Below the pieces are notes generated by a model. That model did no database searches, was not told where the DNA came from, and worked only from the letters and a program-made list of their open reading frames with translations. A DNA stretch of 64,000 nucleotides from Ascochyta rabiei (Eukaryota > Ascomycota > Dothideomycetes > Pleosporales > Didymellaceae): positions 992,001 to 1,056,000 of the forward strand of contig NC_082418.1 of assembly GCF_004011695.2 (NCBI RefSeq), written 5' to 3'. Below are positions 39,104 through 49,350 of this stretch, in pieces. The position numbers and the translations under genes are program-made. The number at the start of each line of letters is the position of its first letter. Position 1 is the first letter of the stretch.

Positions 39104-42100
39104 ATGGCTTTCAACTGGGACAAGCTTTCCAAGGCTCAACGCGAATACCCGAAGCCCAAGTTTGCGCTGTCTTACATTGATAAGTTGCTGAAGAAAAATC
39201 CAGGAAACCCATATCTGACCGTAAGTCAATCCATATGTCATGTGATACATCGGCTGATCTCCAATAGACATGGAGAGCCGATGTCTCTCTACAGTTGCAA
39301 TCCGAGCCCGAAGTAGTCGCCAAGTCATTGCGGGATGTCTGTCAGCATAAGACAACGCTCGTGGATGAACTGTTGCTTGAATATGCATATAGGCTCATTG
39401 TGGAAGCAACCCTGAGATCGAACTCCAAGCTTCAGCACATCAGCTCTGTAGGTAATGAGGGTGTCAAAGCATGGCAAAACGCGGCGGCCCTCAAGACTAC
39501 CAAAAAAGGCCGCAAAGATCTGTGGGACGGTCTGTTCACGACAGCCATGCGTCAGGGATGCTGGGAAGACGTTCGCACCGTATGTTGATGCAAACATAAA
39601 TATTCGGCTTGACACTATTAACGCTTACAGGCGATTGTGAAATACCGAGCAGAAGGAGCATCGTCCGACAAGCTGACTTACTACACACAAATATTCGCAC
39701 AGCAAATGTCGGCTGAGCAGAAGATCCGCGCAAGTCAAGCGACAGGTGTTGCCGACCGAATGGCCGAAATTCAGCTGGGTGTGGCCTTGAAGCAGATGAA
39801 AGATGCATACGAACGGCCCGAGGTAGGCCTTAACCCATCAAACATACGGACTCTTCTGACAGACTCAGACCGACCCGATCAGCGTGAAGGATATCCGGGA
39901 TTTACGGTTCATGGCCAAGATCTATGCGCGACAAGGAAAATGCGCTGAGCTCGTGGAACTCTGGAATGCACCGCCTGCTCATTTGCAACCTATCATGGAG
40001 AAACAAGCGCTCGACATCTCGTTACTGACGGTCGATGTACTCGCGAGCACCCAGGAACACGAACAGCTCGAGAAACACATTTTGGCGTTGGTCGAAGATG
40101 CTACCGTAGCCATGAGCAAAGACGATCTGGAGCCTCTGCGACAGCTCTGCTCAGCGAGGGTGAATGTTTGGATTTACCTCATCGATGCGTCTACGAAGTT
40201 GTACACCCCTGAAGAGTGAGATTTCCCACACATGAAGTTTATGACTGCCAGCTCATGGGAATAGGTCAAGGAACAAGATTTCGTCGATCAAGAATCGTGT
40301 CTTCGGTTCTGACACGCTAAAGCTCGATCGGCCACTACTCCTTGTACGCCTGATACTGCGTACTTATCTCGGAGAGAGCCTGCTACAAGACTGTAAAGAA
40401 TTTTGGAAGCGCTTCTCGCGGATACCCAGCTGTTTTACCGACCTTCGCCATGCTGTCGAGAAGATGAGCGACGAAGAGAGGACAGGCTTCCTTGCGCACA
40501 TCGAAGAAGACATGACCGTCACCAAACCGAGTGCTGAGGATCCTCAGTCCAAGCTTGAGGACTGGGCGCGTGCCGAAATTTGCGTATTAAAGTTCACATA
40601 CCTAGCCACCGTCTCTCTGCCGGCATCGACCCCTCCCACAGAAGTGTTAGTATCACTGATCGAAAGGGCATCGAAGGTTAGCCAGATGTTGCCAAAAGAT
40701 CCCGATCCGATCATGTTGATAGCTTACTGCCTCACCAACATGCACCATCAGGGTCTGAGTTCGAGCGATACCTCCAGCCATTCCCCTCGCATTCTTCTGC
40801 AAGCTGCAATGTTAGTACGCGCCGCTGTAGAGCGAGACTTTGAGAAGGAGAACCGCCCTCTAGCTTTTCTAGCTGCTCGTCTGCACCTCAACCTCGGCTT
40901 AGGAAGGGTTGCATTTCAACTATGGAAGCACGTCAAGGTGAAGGAGATGCTTGTAGACACCTTATCGCCGTACCTCCTCTCACGCATAGCCGAAACACAT
41001 CCATTCGACGTCAAACATCACCAGGGGTTCTCCGCAGACAGGGAGCTGAAGCATGTCATCGACACCATTGACAGAATGAGCAAAGTGCAAGAAGGCTTGA
41101 TCTTCAGGGACATCAAACGCTTCCACTGGGATTCTGCAATGGATCTGATCTCTATGAACGAGAAATTGACTTCCTCTCTGACAAGACATACGGCCGTCCT
41201 CGAGCGCCGTCGCATTGCTCGTCTCAAGGGAGAGTCAGCAGGCGATCTGCCTGACGTCGAATATAGGGGTAAGATACATCGTAGCCCGCTCAAGCACTGG
41301 AGCTAACTAGCAAACCAGAGACCCAAAGTCTCGCAGACAACATCGACCGTTCTGTTTTCCCAGCATACGAACACTCGAGCGTTCACCGACCCTACCCAAT
41401 CCTCATGCCCGCCGACATCCCATCTACAGACTACGTCCTCACGCAGGGCCACGAGCGTGAATCTGTCTGCAAGATCCTGTACCGCGACGGTCTACCCACG
41501 AGCTGGGCTCCAAACGCAGCGCCAGAAACCACCGCAAACCAGACACCAGCCGAGCGCCTGGTCCGTGAAAACTTCTGGCATCCCATCTCCACCCTGCTCT
41601 ACGCAGCGCTCCATCCCGACACCAAGGTCGACGCAAGCATCTTCACCACCCTGATGGCGAATCTCAAGCAGCTCCGCGAAGACCAGGAGAAGCTGATCGC
41701 ACCCTCGTCAAGTAGCAAAGACCCAGCAGACGAACCAACCATGATACACGAAAACATGCTGATCTCGAGCTACTCAGCCCTTGAAGTCCTGCGCACGCTA
41801 CCCCGCCTCGCAAACGAGATCAAAGAGCGCGTGACGCAGAGCAAGACGCCGCACCCGATGAAATCGCAGATCCCCAAGGACTGGGCCAAGCAGCTAGACA
41901 CCGAGGTGAAGAGCGCATTCGACGCGGTTGGCAGGGTGGCGCAGTCTTACGTCGTGTTGTTGCAGACGAAGGGTGCAGCCGCAGTCAAGGCACAGGTGCG
42001 CTGGGGCGCTACAGGCGCGGCGTTACAGTTGCTGATCAGCGAGGGGGACGTGGAGTACTATGCACGCGAGTATGTAGACAGCGCTGTCGAGGCGTGGAAG

Positions 42101-42127
42101 GGGGTGTTACAGGTGAAGCTGAAGTAG
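39104..42127 (+). CDS. NatB N-terminal acetyltransferase auxiliary subunit (Mdm20/Naa25)
   Basis: Six exons: 39104-39220, 39268-39579, 39631-39822, 39869-40215, 40265-41268 and 41319-42127, giving 926 residues; introns are 46-51 nt. The protein is a helical TPR-like repeat protein throughout. The NatB_MDM20 signature is visible around KDIRDLRFMAKIYARQGKCAELVELWNAPP and the LAARLHLNLGLGRVAFQLWKHVKVKEMLVDTLSPYLLSR block. Naa25 anchors the catalytic Naa20 subunit to ribosomes and acetylates nascent proteins beginning Met-Asp, Met-Glu, Met-Asn or Met-Gln; in yeast its loss disturbs actin cables and mitochondrial inheritance. Intron 3 ends in tandem acceptors six bases apart, both in frame. The exact N-terminus is the least certain part. 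Confidence 0.88.
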
Positions 42128-42371
42128 TAACGCTTGGAGCAATGATATCGCTAGATGGGTATCGAACAAAAGCACCGTGAATTCAAGAACTGCACACACA
42201 CTCTCTCTCTCTCTCAACCATACAAATAGCCATTCGACGTGAACCAACTACATCCCAGCACCCTTCCCCCGTCCTGCCTGTCATTATGCACCACCCATCC
42301 ACCCACTCGACGCCACTACTCCCCAGCGACAACCACCACAAAAAAAGAAAAAGAAAAACAGGAAAAAAAAC
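42128..42371. other. Convergent 3' spacer
   Basis: 3' flank of the NatB subunit gene with a (CT)n patch near 42200 and an A-rich stretch (about 42339-42370) that, read on the minus strand, supplies T-runs for termination of the tRNA-Trp gene. Confidence 0.5.
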
Positions 42372-42480
42372 TGACCCGAAGGCGATTTGAACGCCTAACC
42401 TTCAGGAACCACCACTTACTTACAGTAGACGACTACCGTAACAACTGGAATCTGACGCGCTACCGTTGCGCCATCGGGCC
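42372..42480 (-). tRNA. tRNA-Trp (CCA), intron-containing
   Basis: Read on the minus strand from G1 at 42480. Acceptor stem GGCCCGA pairs with TCGGGTC (one G-U), discriminator A at 42372. D-arm GCGC-AACGGTA-GCGC, T-arm AGGCG-TTCAAAT-CGCCT. The anticodon loop reads TTCCAG, giving anticodon CCA. An intron of about 37 nt follows position 37, and the 3' anticodon strand CCTGA pairs with TCAGA except one A-C mismatch at the loop end. Total length is 109 nt. Minus-strand T-runs lie just downstream (42339-42370). Confidence 0.88.
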
Positions 42481-43099
42481 TAGTTTCTGGCTAGCATAAA
42501 AAGACCTTGTGTTTGTGTGGAATATTATCTTGATGCGTAGATGGATTGATATAGAGTGGAGTGAAGCGGAGAGGACATGAGAGGGGAGGGGAGGGGAGAA
42601 TACAGTGTATGGTATGGTATAGTGTAGTAAGCCAAGGTAAGGTAAGGTAAGGTAAAGTGGGTATCTTCATCTCGGTAAAGAGAGCGTGTGTGCGGTGTGT
42701 GCGGCGTAATTGAATCGGCACCTCCCCCCCCCCCCCCTTCCCTCTCTTTTACCTCCTTCTTCCTTGCTGGCGAGCTGGCGAGCGAGCTGTCTCGGTTCCG
42801 GATGAAGCGTAATCAACGTGAATGGAAGAGTATGAGATAAGATGAGATATTATGAGATCGGATAAGACAAGATGGGATGGGATATGCGCTTGAAAACGCA
42901 CAAAGTTGATCTTGGAACGAGGACGAGAATTCTTGAGACAACGACAATGACAACAATGACGACAACGACGACAGCACGACAACGACGACAACGACGACAA
43001 CACGACAACGACGACAACGACGACAACGACGACAACGACGACAACGACGACAACGACGACAACGACGACAACGACGACAACGACGACAATGACAACATC
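42481..43099. other. Spacer with simple repeats
   Basis: 3' flank of the C2-domain gene and 5' flank of tRNA-Trp. It holds (GGTAA)n near 42634, a C-run near 42723-42737, (GATRAGAT)-type repeats near 42835-42880, and the 9-bp array at 42955-43088. No gene is seen. Confidence 0.55.
42955..43088. repeat. (GACGACAAC)n 9-bp array
   Basis: About 14 tandem copies of a 9-bp unit ending 11 bp before the stop codon of the C2-domain gene (that is, in its 3' UTR). Because the unit is three codons long, the antisense frame looks like an open Cys/Arg/Ser repeat protein; this is an artefact. Confidence 0.9.
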
Positions 43100-45117
43100 T
43101 CATGGCTGGCCGGCTTGCACTTCGGCCGTATTACTCGCTTCATTGCGCTGCACCTTGCTCTGCCTGGCTTCTTCTCTCTGGCGCGCGACGTCCTCGTTGT
43201 CCGCGTTGGCGGGGTGATGCTTCCCCCTCCAACCTTCGTGGTTGTTGCTGGGCGTGAAGTCGGCCATGTGGTGTTTAATGGCGCCGGCCTTGGCGCCGGC
43301 CACGCCCTGCACCTGGTGGCGCAGATGGGATTCCTCGCGCTCGCCCGCCTGCTCGAGGTGGTCCAGGTCGCTGATGTCGGAGCTGCTGACGCTGCTGCTG
43401 CGACTGGCTTGCGTGTAGACGACGTGGTCGCCTTCCTTCTTCTTCCTTTCACGCTGCTCGTTCTTCATGTGCTCCATCTTCTCGGCGTCGCCCTGGCAGT
43501 CGAGCGTGCGGACGTGCAGGCCGGGGAAGTTGGCTTCGAAGAACTTCTTGAGCTGGGGCAGAAGCTTGGCATTGGGCCGGTAGGTGCCGCTGTCGTTGTC
43601 GATGATGAGTTCGTAGTATGCGGGGTCGGTCTTGGGCTCGGTCTTGGGCGGGCCGTCGTCCAGATCTTGCGGGGGGTGGGATTGTTGGGACGTATCTTCG
43701 GGGGATTTATGCGGGTGTTTGAGGCGCCGAATGAAGAACTCGCCCGAGAAGGCGATGTAGGCTGCTACGTCGCTGTGCATGGTGTGTTTGGACAGCATGT
43801 CGATGCCGAATTCCTTGCCGGTTTCGGTGAAGCGGAAGAGGGCATCAAGGGTGAGGACGTAGGTGAAGATGCGGCCGCCCTGGTCGTAGTGGACGAGGTC
43901 GAGGAACTTTTGCGTAAAGGCTATGCAGGGCTCGGAGAACTCCTTGTACTCGGTGGCCTGGTCGAAGTTGTAGACGCGCGCGTGCTGGTGGTGGAGGGCC
44001 TTGGACAGGATGAAGCCGCGGACGCCCTTTGCGGTGAACATGCTCTTGATAAAGGGCTTGAAGACGACATAGCGGTGGTACATGTGCTCGGGGACGGGGC
44101 CGCGCAGCTGCAGCTGGTTGGACTGGAAGTTGTAGCGCTCTGCCTTTGTCTTGCCGGTGCGCCGCGAGACACTGCCCGACTCGTCGGGTTCCTTTTGGCC
44201 CAGCAGACGGCCCAGCAGCGGGGAGAAGTGGCGGATCCAGAACTGGGGGCCGATGGTGTAGACGCGGCCGCCGTGCTCGTCCTGGGTGCGGCCCAGGACC
44301 TCTACGCTGACGGTCAGGGTGCCGCTCATGTGCTCGGCCTTGCGGATGCACACGGCGACGGCGCGCAGAACGAAGGCGCGCTTGCTGACCATGCGCTTGC
44401 GCAGAGGGAAGGCCTGTTCGCGGATGCCGCCCCAGTTCTCGTTGACGGCGGCCGACTCGACGTGGACGTTGCCCAGGCGGTCGTCGTGGTCGGCCGGGTC
44501 CTCGTCGTAGATGCGGCATTTCAGGCGGAAGCCGCTCGAGGGCACGTTTGCGACAATCCACTCCTGGTTCCACTCCGGGTTGGTGCTCTGGCGCACGGTG
44601 CGGGTGCGCAGCATCAGCGGCGGGTCCTCCTTGTGGCGGTTGGGCAGGGCTGTGGTCAGCTCGGCGAGGATGAAGGGGTCGGCGGAGAGGGTGTTGATGT
44701 CGGCGAGCGGCAGGTTGCTCGCGCGGTGGAAGGTGAACTTGACCGTGTAGCCGGGCTGCGGTGCGTTCAGCGAGTGGAGCGTAGGGGGTGGGGAGTGCTA
44801 CTCTGTACCTCTCTGCGCACTATGGGCGTGTCGTCGTAGCCGCCCTCGGGGCCCTTGTGGCTCTCGTTGGTGCTGCTCTTCTGAGGCTTTTGCGGCGCAA
44901 AGCCCTGCTCGTCCTGCTTCTCTGCGTCGGCCATGACGCCCGTCGCCTGGCCCTGGTGCGTCTCGTGTATGTGGCTGTTTTGCTGTGTATCGTCTGTGTG
45001 GCCGTTCCGCTGTGTCTCGTCTGCGTGGCCGTTCCGCTGTGCCTCGTCCACGTGGCTGCCATGTGGTGTCTCGTCCATGCGGCTGCTGACGGCGTGGCCC
45101 TCCTGTTGGTGAGCCAT
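43100..45117 (-). CDS. C2-domain protein, fungal, uncharacterised
   Basis: Two exons, 45117-44809 and 44755-43100, giving 654 residues; the intron is 53 nt. Residues 1-60 contain about four degenerate 9-10-residue units of the type DEAQRNGHA. The C2 domain begins right after the splice (PGYTVKFTFHRASNLPLADINTLSADPFILAEL) and continues through NPEWNQEWIVANVPSSGFRLKCRIYDEDPADHDDRLGNVHV, where the Asp-rich loop could bind calcium and phospholipid. A large conserved region follows (about 230-480) with aromatic and His-rich blocks such as EHMYHRYVVFKPFIKSMF. The C-terminus is charged and disordered. I know this architecture only as uncharacterised fungal C2 proteins; lipid binding at membranes is inference. 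Confidence 0.85.
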
Positions 45118-45242
45118 CGCCTGAGGCGGGATATACGCTCCGCGCTTGCGGTGCGGTGGTGTGTATTCTTTGCGCCTTGCGCTCAATCGGCCCTTGTGTG
45201 TGTGTGTGTGTGTATCTGGGAGGGTGGGCGTGGAGGAGCGTA

Positions 45243-45325
45243 TCTCGGTCGCAGTCACAGTCGCAGTCGCAGTCACAGTCGCAGTCGCAGTCGCAGTCGC
45301 AGCCGCAGTCGCAGCCGCAGCATCA
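45243..45325. repeat. (CAGTCG)n 6-bp array
   Basis: About 13 copies of CAGTCG/CAGTCA/CAGCCG upstream of the C2 gene start, within an upstream open frame (Thr-Ala-type repeat on the minus strand). Confidence 0.9.
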
Positions 45326-45780
45326 CCGTGTACGAAAGAATCGCAGGAACACGGCGCGACTTGCTCATCACCCCTTGCACGTCGCAGATTGCAGGTGGGC
45401 AGCGTGCGGCGGGCGGCTGGGAAAACAGGACCCCGCGCGTCGAATGCGGTGGAGCGCGGTTCCAGGGCGCACCTGCTGATGGGCGGCTAGTCGTGGCTAA
45501 GCTTTTGATGGCCGTCTGGGCAGAGGCTTGACGCCGCCAGCCATTCCTGTTTGCAAGCCTTGACATGGGTCACACCATGCCTCAACCGTGTTCGCGATTC
45601 CCTTTTGGTCGCCAGTCTGCGCGTCTCCGGCTACCCGGCAGCATGTGCCACTGCACCGTGTCATGCCGTAATTGCAGTTGCTTCGGTCCGAGTGCAATCT
45701 GCCTAAAAGAAAAATCAGCAAATGGAAACGAGAACCGGAAAACCTTGGACATGAGGTCATGTCATGGTATTCACATGGAG

Positions 45781-45880
45781 AGAGAGGTTACCCTAGTCTA
45801 CTGCCAGTCATCCATATGTTACGTATTGCATCCAAGCTGAAGAGAGAAGTTGCTCTAATTTACTGCGAGTCATCCATCTA
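45781..45880. repeat. Imperfect 38-bp direct repeat
   Basis: Two copies (45781-45818 and 45843-45880) matching at about five of every six positions, sharing the end CAGTCATCCAT/GAGTCATCCAT. They are separated by 24 bp in non-coding sequence. Confidence 0.6.
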
Positions 45881-46021
45881 TGGCAATCTACAATGCAAAG
45901 CCCTACCTGATACACCGGTAATCACACAAGCGCCTGCTCGCTCGTGCTGTCCGCTCCAAAAGGGTATCATACAAAGACAGTCGTCCAAACATGCTTCTCG
46001 CCAGTGCTGACTCGTCGTCGC

Positions 46022-47953
46022 CTACGCCATCGCCATCTCAATCTTCTTGCCCTTCATGCTCTTCCACTCCACAAACGCCGCCCCGACTATCGACATGGCG
46101 CCTGCTGCTACAGACACGTAGAACGTCTGCGTCAGCGTGAGGTTGTACGCTGAGAGCACACCAGGCAGGAACCGCTCCTCGATCTGCTTCTTCAGCTCCG
46201 TCGCACCCACCGTCAGCACAAAGCTCGCATCCAGTTCAGGTACCACCGTGTGAAGGTTCTTGATCAGCTGGTTCGTAAACACGTTCTGCCCCACCGAGAT
46301 GAACAGAGCACCACCAAGCGTCTGGCTGAACATCATCGTGGCCGTGCCGATGGGTATGTCGTCGGCCGGCAGCACCGTTTGTACGGCAACCAGAATCTGC
46401 TGCATGCCGAAACCAACACCCGCTCCGAAGATGAACTGGTAGCCAATCCACTTGGGCGAGTTGGTGTCGGTTTCAAACGTCGACAAAAGACCAGCTCCGA
46501 TGGCCATCAGGACCGAGGAGAGGAGCATAAAGGGCGTGTAGTAGCCAAAGTAGGTGACGAGACCACCAGCAAGCATCGAGACGATAACGAGGCCGAGAAT
46601 GGCAGGTAGGTTCATGATGCCGGATTTGGTGGCCGATACACCCTTGACAGCTTGGAACCAGATGGCTGCGCTTGGTCAGCTTGCATTCTAGACGCGCTCA
46701 AGGGGCACACTTACGCAGATAGTAGACCATGACGAAGAAGGATGAACCGAGCATGGCTCCGAACAAAGCCGATCCCCAGACATTGCGGTTGAGGAAGACG
46801 CGAGGAGGCACGGTCGCGTCCTCTTGCTTCCACCACTGCACAGCAATGAATCCACTGATGAGCACAACGAAAAGGACCAAAAGCGCAATGATACGCCCGC
46901 TGCCCCACGCGTACTTGCTACCACCCCACTGCAGAGCAAGTAGTAGGCAGATGATGGCAGGCAAAAACAGTGCGGTACCCTCGAGATCAAACTTCTTGAT
47001 CTGCTCCCTGAATGTAGCCTCGCTCTTCTTGCCACGGCGAGTGATTGTGAAGAACGGAATGATGAACGCAGCGGTGACGGCCCCTAGGGGGAGGTTGATA
47101 TAAAAGCACCATCGCCATGTCAGGTGATCGGTAAAGGCTCCACCCATCTAAGACTGATTAGCACACGCTTGGTTGGTGCGAAGACCCGCTTCTCCGCAAA
47201 TCATGGACATCTCCACTTACCAAGGGTCCAGCAACTGACGCAACGCCGTACATGCCACCAATCAGACCCATGTAGGCCGGACGTTGGCGTAGAGGAACTG
47301 TGCTTGCGATGATGAGAATGGCACCGCTGAAGATGCCAGCAGCGCCCACGCCGGCGACTGCGCGACCGATGATGAGTGCGGTGGAGTTGGGCGCAACACC
47401 GCAGATCAGAGAACCGACTTCGAAGATGAACAGGGCAGTGATGTAGACCCACTTAATCGAGTAGAACGTGTAGAACTTTCCGTACAGAAGCTGGGTCGCG
47501 CAAGTGGTGAGCAGGTACGACGAACCATACCAGCCGACATCGTTGAGTGCTTTGAACTGATCTGTTATACGAGGAATGGCTGTTGCGATGATTGTGTTGT
47601 CCTGTAAGGGTCAATTTGCCAGTCCGGAGACAGTCAACAATGGGTTCACCTACCAGCGCCATGCAGAAGACAGAAAGACACAGTGCCAATGTGATGATGG
47701 CAAGCTTCCATTTGGTGGGATATTCGAAGTCGTCCTCCTCGTCGCTGTTGCTGGGTTTCGAGTTGCGCTTCTCGTTGACCTGTGCCTCCTTCTCGTCGGT
47801 GATCCTATCGTGCACGGAGGCAGCGCGCGAAGGCAAACCGCTCTCGCCAACACCCATCTCCTTCTTCTCGAGATCGCCCACGCTACGCGCAGCTGTCTTT
47901 TCTGAGTCGGCCATGCTCACCGGCCGTAGCGTCTGGTTCTTTGTTTGGCTCAT
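46022..47953 (-). CDS. MFS exporter, DHA2 (14-TM) family
   Basis: Four exons: 47953-47654, 47601-47221, 47147-46715 and 46665-46022, giving 585 residues; introns are 52, 73 and 49 nt. Splicing restores [21 protein letters not shown] (the DHA2 motif with the membrane Asp), [25 protein letters not shown] and [15 protein letters not shown]. Residues 1-78 are a charged cytosolic tail; fourteen membrane segments follow, with [20 protein letters not shown] and the C-terminal [14 protein letters not shown]2 members export toxic compounds or secondary metabolites by proton antiport at the plasma membrane. The next gene on the same strand, 1.4 kb upstream, is an NRPS-like reductase, so this pump may serve its product; that is inference. 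Confidence 0.94.
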
Positions 47954-49350
47954 CTGGTCGGTGGGTTACAAAGGGCTGTTGAATGAGGTAAGGTAAGAGT
48001 ATGCGCCAAGGCGAGGAAGGGTCCAGGTAGTGTTGTGTATTAGTGTAAGGAAGGAACAAGAAGCCTGAGGGAAGGAGGGACTATAAGTAAAAGATGGATA
48101 GGAGCGAGATGATTCAGAAGGGCGGGCTTGATGTTATGGTCAAGCTGGAATACCAAGACATTCGTTCATTCGGTACAGTTAGGGTGTGCGGGAGCTAGCC
48201 TTTGTTTGCGCCCCGGGGTGCGAGACCAGGTGCCCCGAACCGCCGTCGGTGAAGGGCTGCAATGACGCTGGCATGTTTTCGTGGGCAGAATCGGATGAAC
48301 TTTCGTCCCTGGTCTGCGACGCCTTGCAATGTTTGGCCGCATGGAATCTTATGATTCATTCTTCGTGTGTGACCACAACAGCGGGCGGCTGCGTCAGTTA
48401 CACCTGCACGTCGCCATGTTGCACTGGGCTCGTTGACCGGGTGCAGCTCCCCAGACTGCTGGCCAGCAAGCAGTGCGCTGCATCAAAATCGTTGCGGACT
48501 TCTTGCGCCCCAATAGAGCGATTCCAGACCCTCAGATCTACGACCAACTGATCCGCAAACGTGAGTCGATCGCTCTCATCTTTAGTGGATCTTACAGAAG
48601 TGGGGCGCGTCAAGCACAGGAAGGCTTGAAATTCTACCACAGGCTAAACTATTCCATCGCTTCATGACTGTTCAACGGGAACCACAACAGGTTGAATTCG
48701 CCATACGTCCGTAGAAACTTCATCACAGGCGCCAGCGTGGTGTTGAATATTCGTCCGTCGATACATGGCTGACTTGGTTGCCTGAAGATCTGGCTGGATA
48801 TGCGCCGGTGATCGGTTGCAGATTAGGAACATGGCTTTCCACCCGTCTTTGTTTCGTGACAGGAGTCGGTGCGGCCAGAGAAAGTCGTCCGACCTCCGAC
48901 ATCTCGTCTTCGTTTCGATTGTTCCGAGCTGTCATCGTGTCACGCTAAGAAATCATACCGTTTAGAATGTTGCTGCCTGGTGATTTGGCGACCCACCGCC
49001 TCCCTGATGGGCGTCAGGGGTTAGTCTTACAACAGACATATTGTTGACCCCCTCGCAACAAGGTATCCGCGTCATCAATTCAGCCTTTCATGTTAGCCTC
49101 ATGTAGACCATGCAGCACACTGCACAGTACGTATGTAGCACGCAACTCACACGTAGATGATTCGCTAATCTCGTAAATGAGAGCATTGCGTACATATTCT
49201 TCGAGTATATGATGCGTTTCTCCGAGAGGCACTACAGCAAGTCTTGAAGCTCAGCTCACCGATCACTACAGGAGCAAGTTCTCACTCTTGAATTGAATCG
49301 TCGGTGAGTGTGCTAGGACGGCGTTGACTACCACCGAGCGTAAATCTTAC
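47954..49350. other. Intergenic, no gene seen
   Basis: 1.4-kb spacer between the DHA2 exporter start and the NRPS-like reductase stop. Open frames are short and unconvincing. Confidence 0.5.

Larger units (their letters stand above)
45118..46021. other. C2 gene 5' flank and DHA2 3' flank
   Basis: Spacer holding the C2 gene leader (with a GT run at about 45195-45212 and a 6-bp array at 45243-45325) and an imperfect direct repeat at 45781-45880. No gene is seen. Confidence 0.5.

Noticed and set aside
42872..44839. Long plus-strand open frame of 655 codons opposite the C2-domain gene
   Set aside because: Its Val/Leu/Gly/Ala-rich composition is typical of the antisense of a GC-rich gene, and its first part is the 9-bp array. 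The minus strand encodes a recognisable C2 protein.
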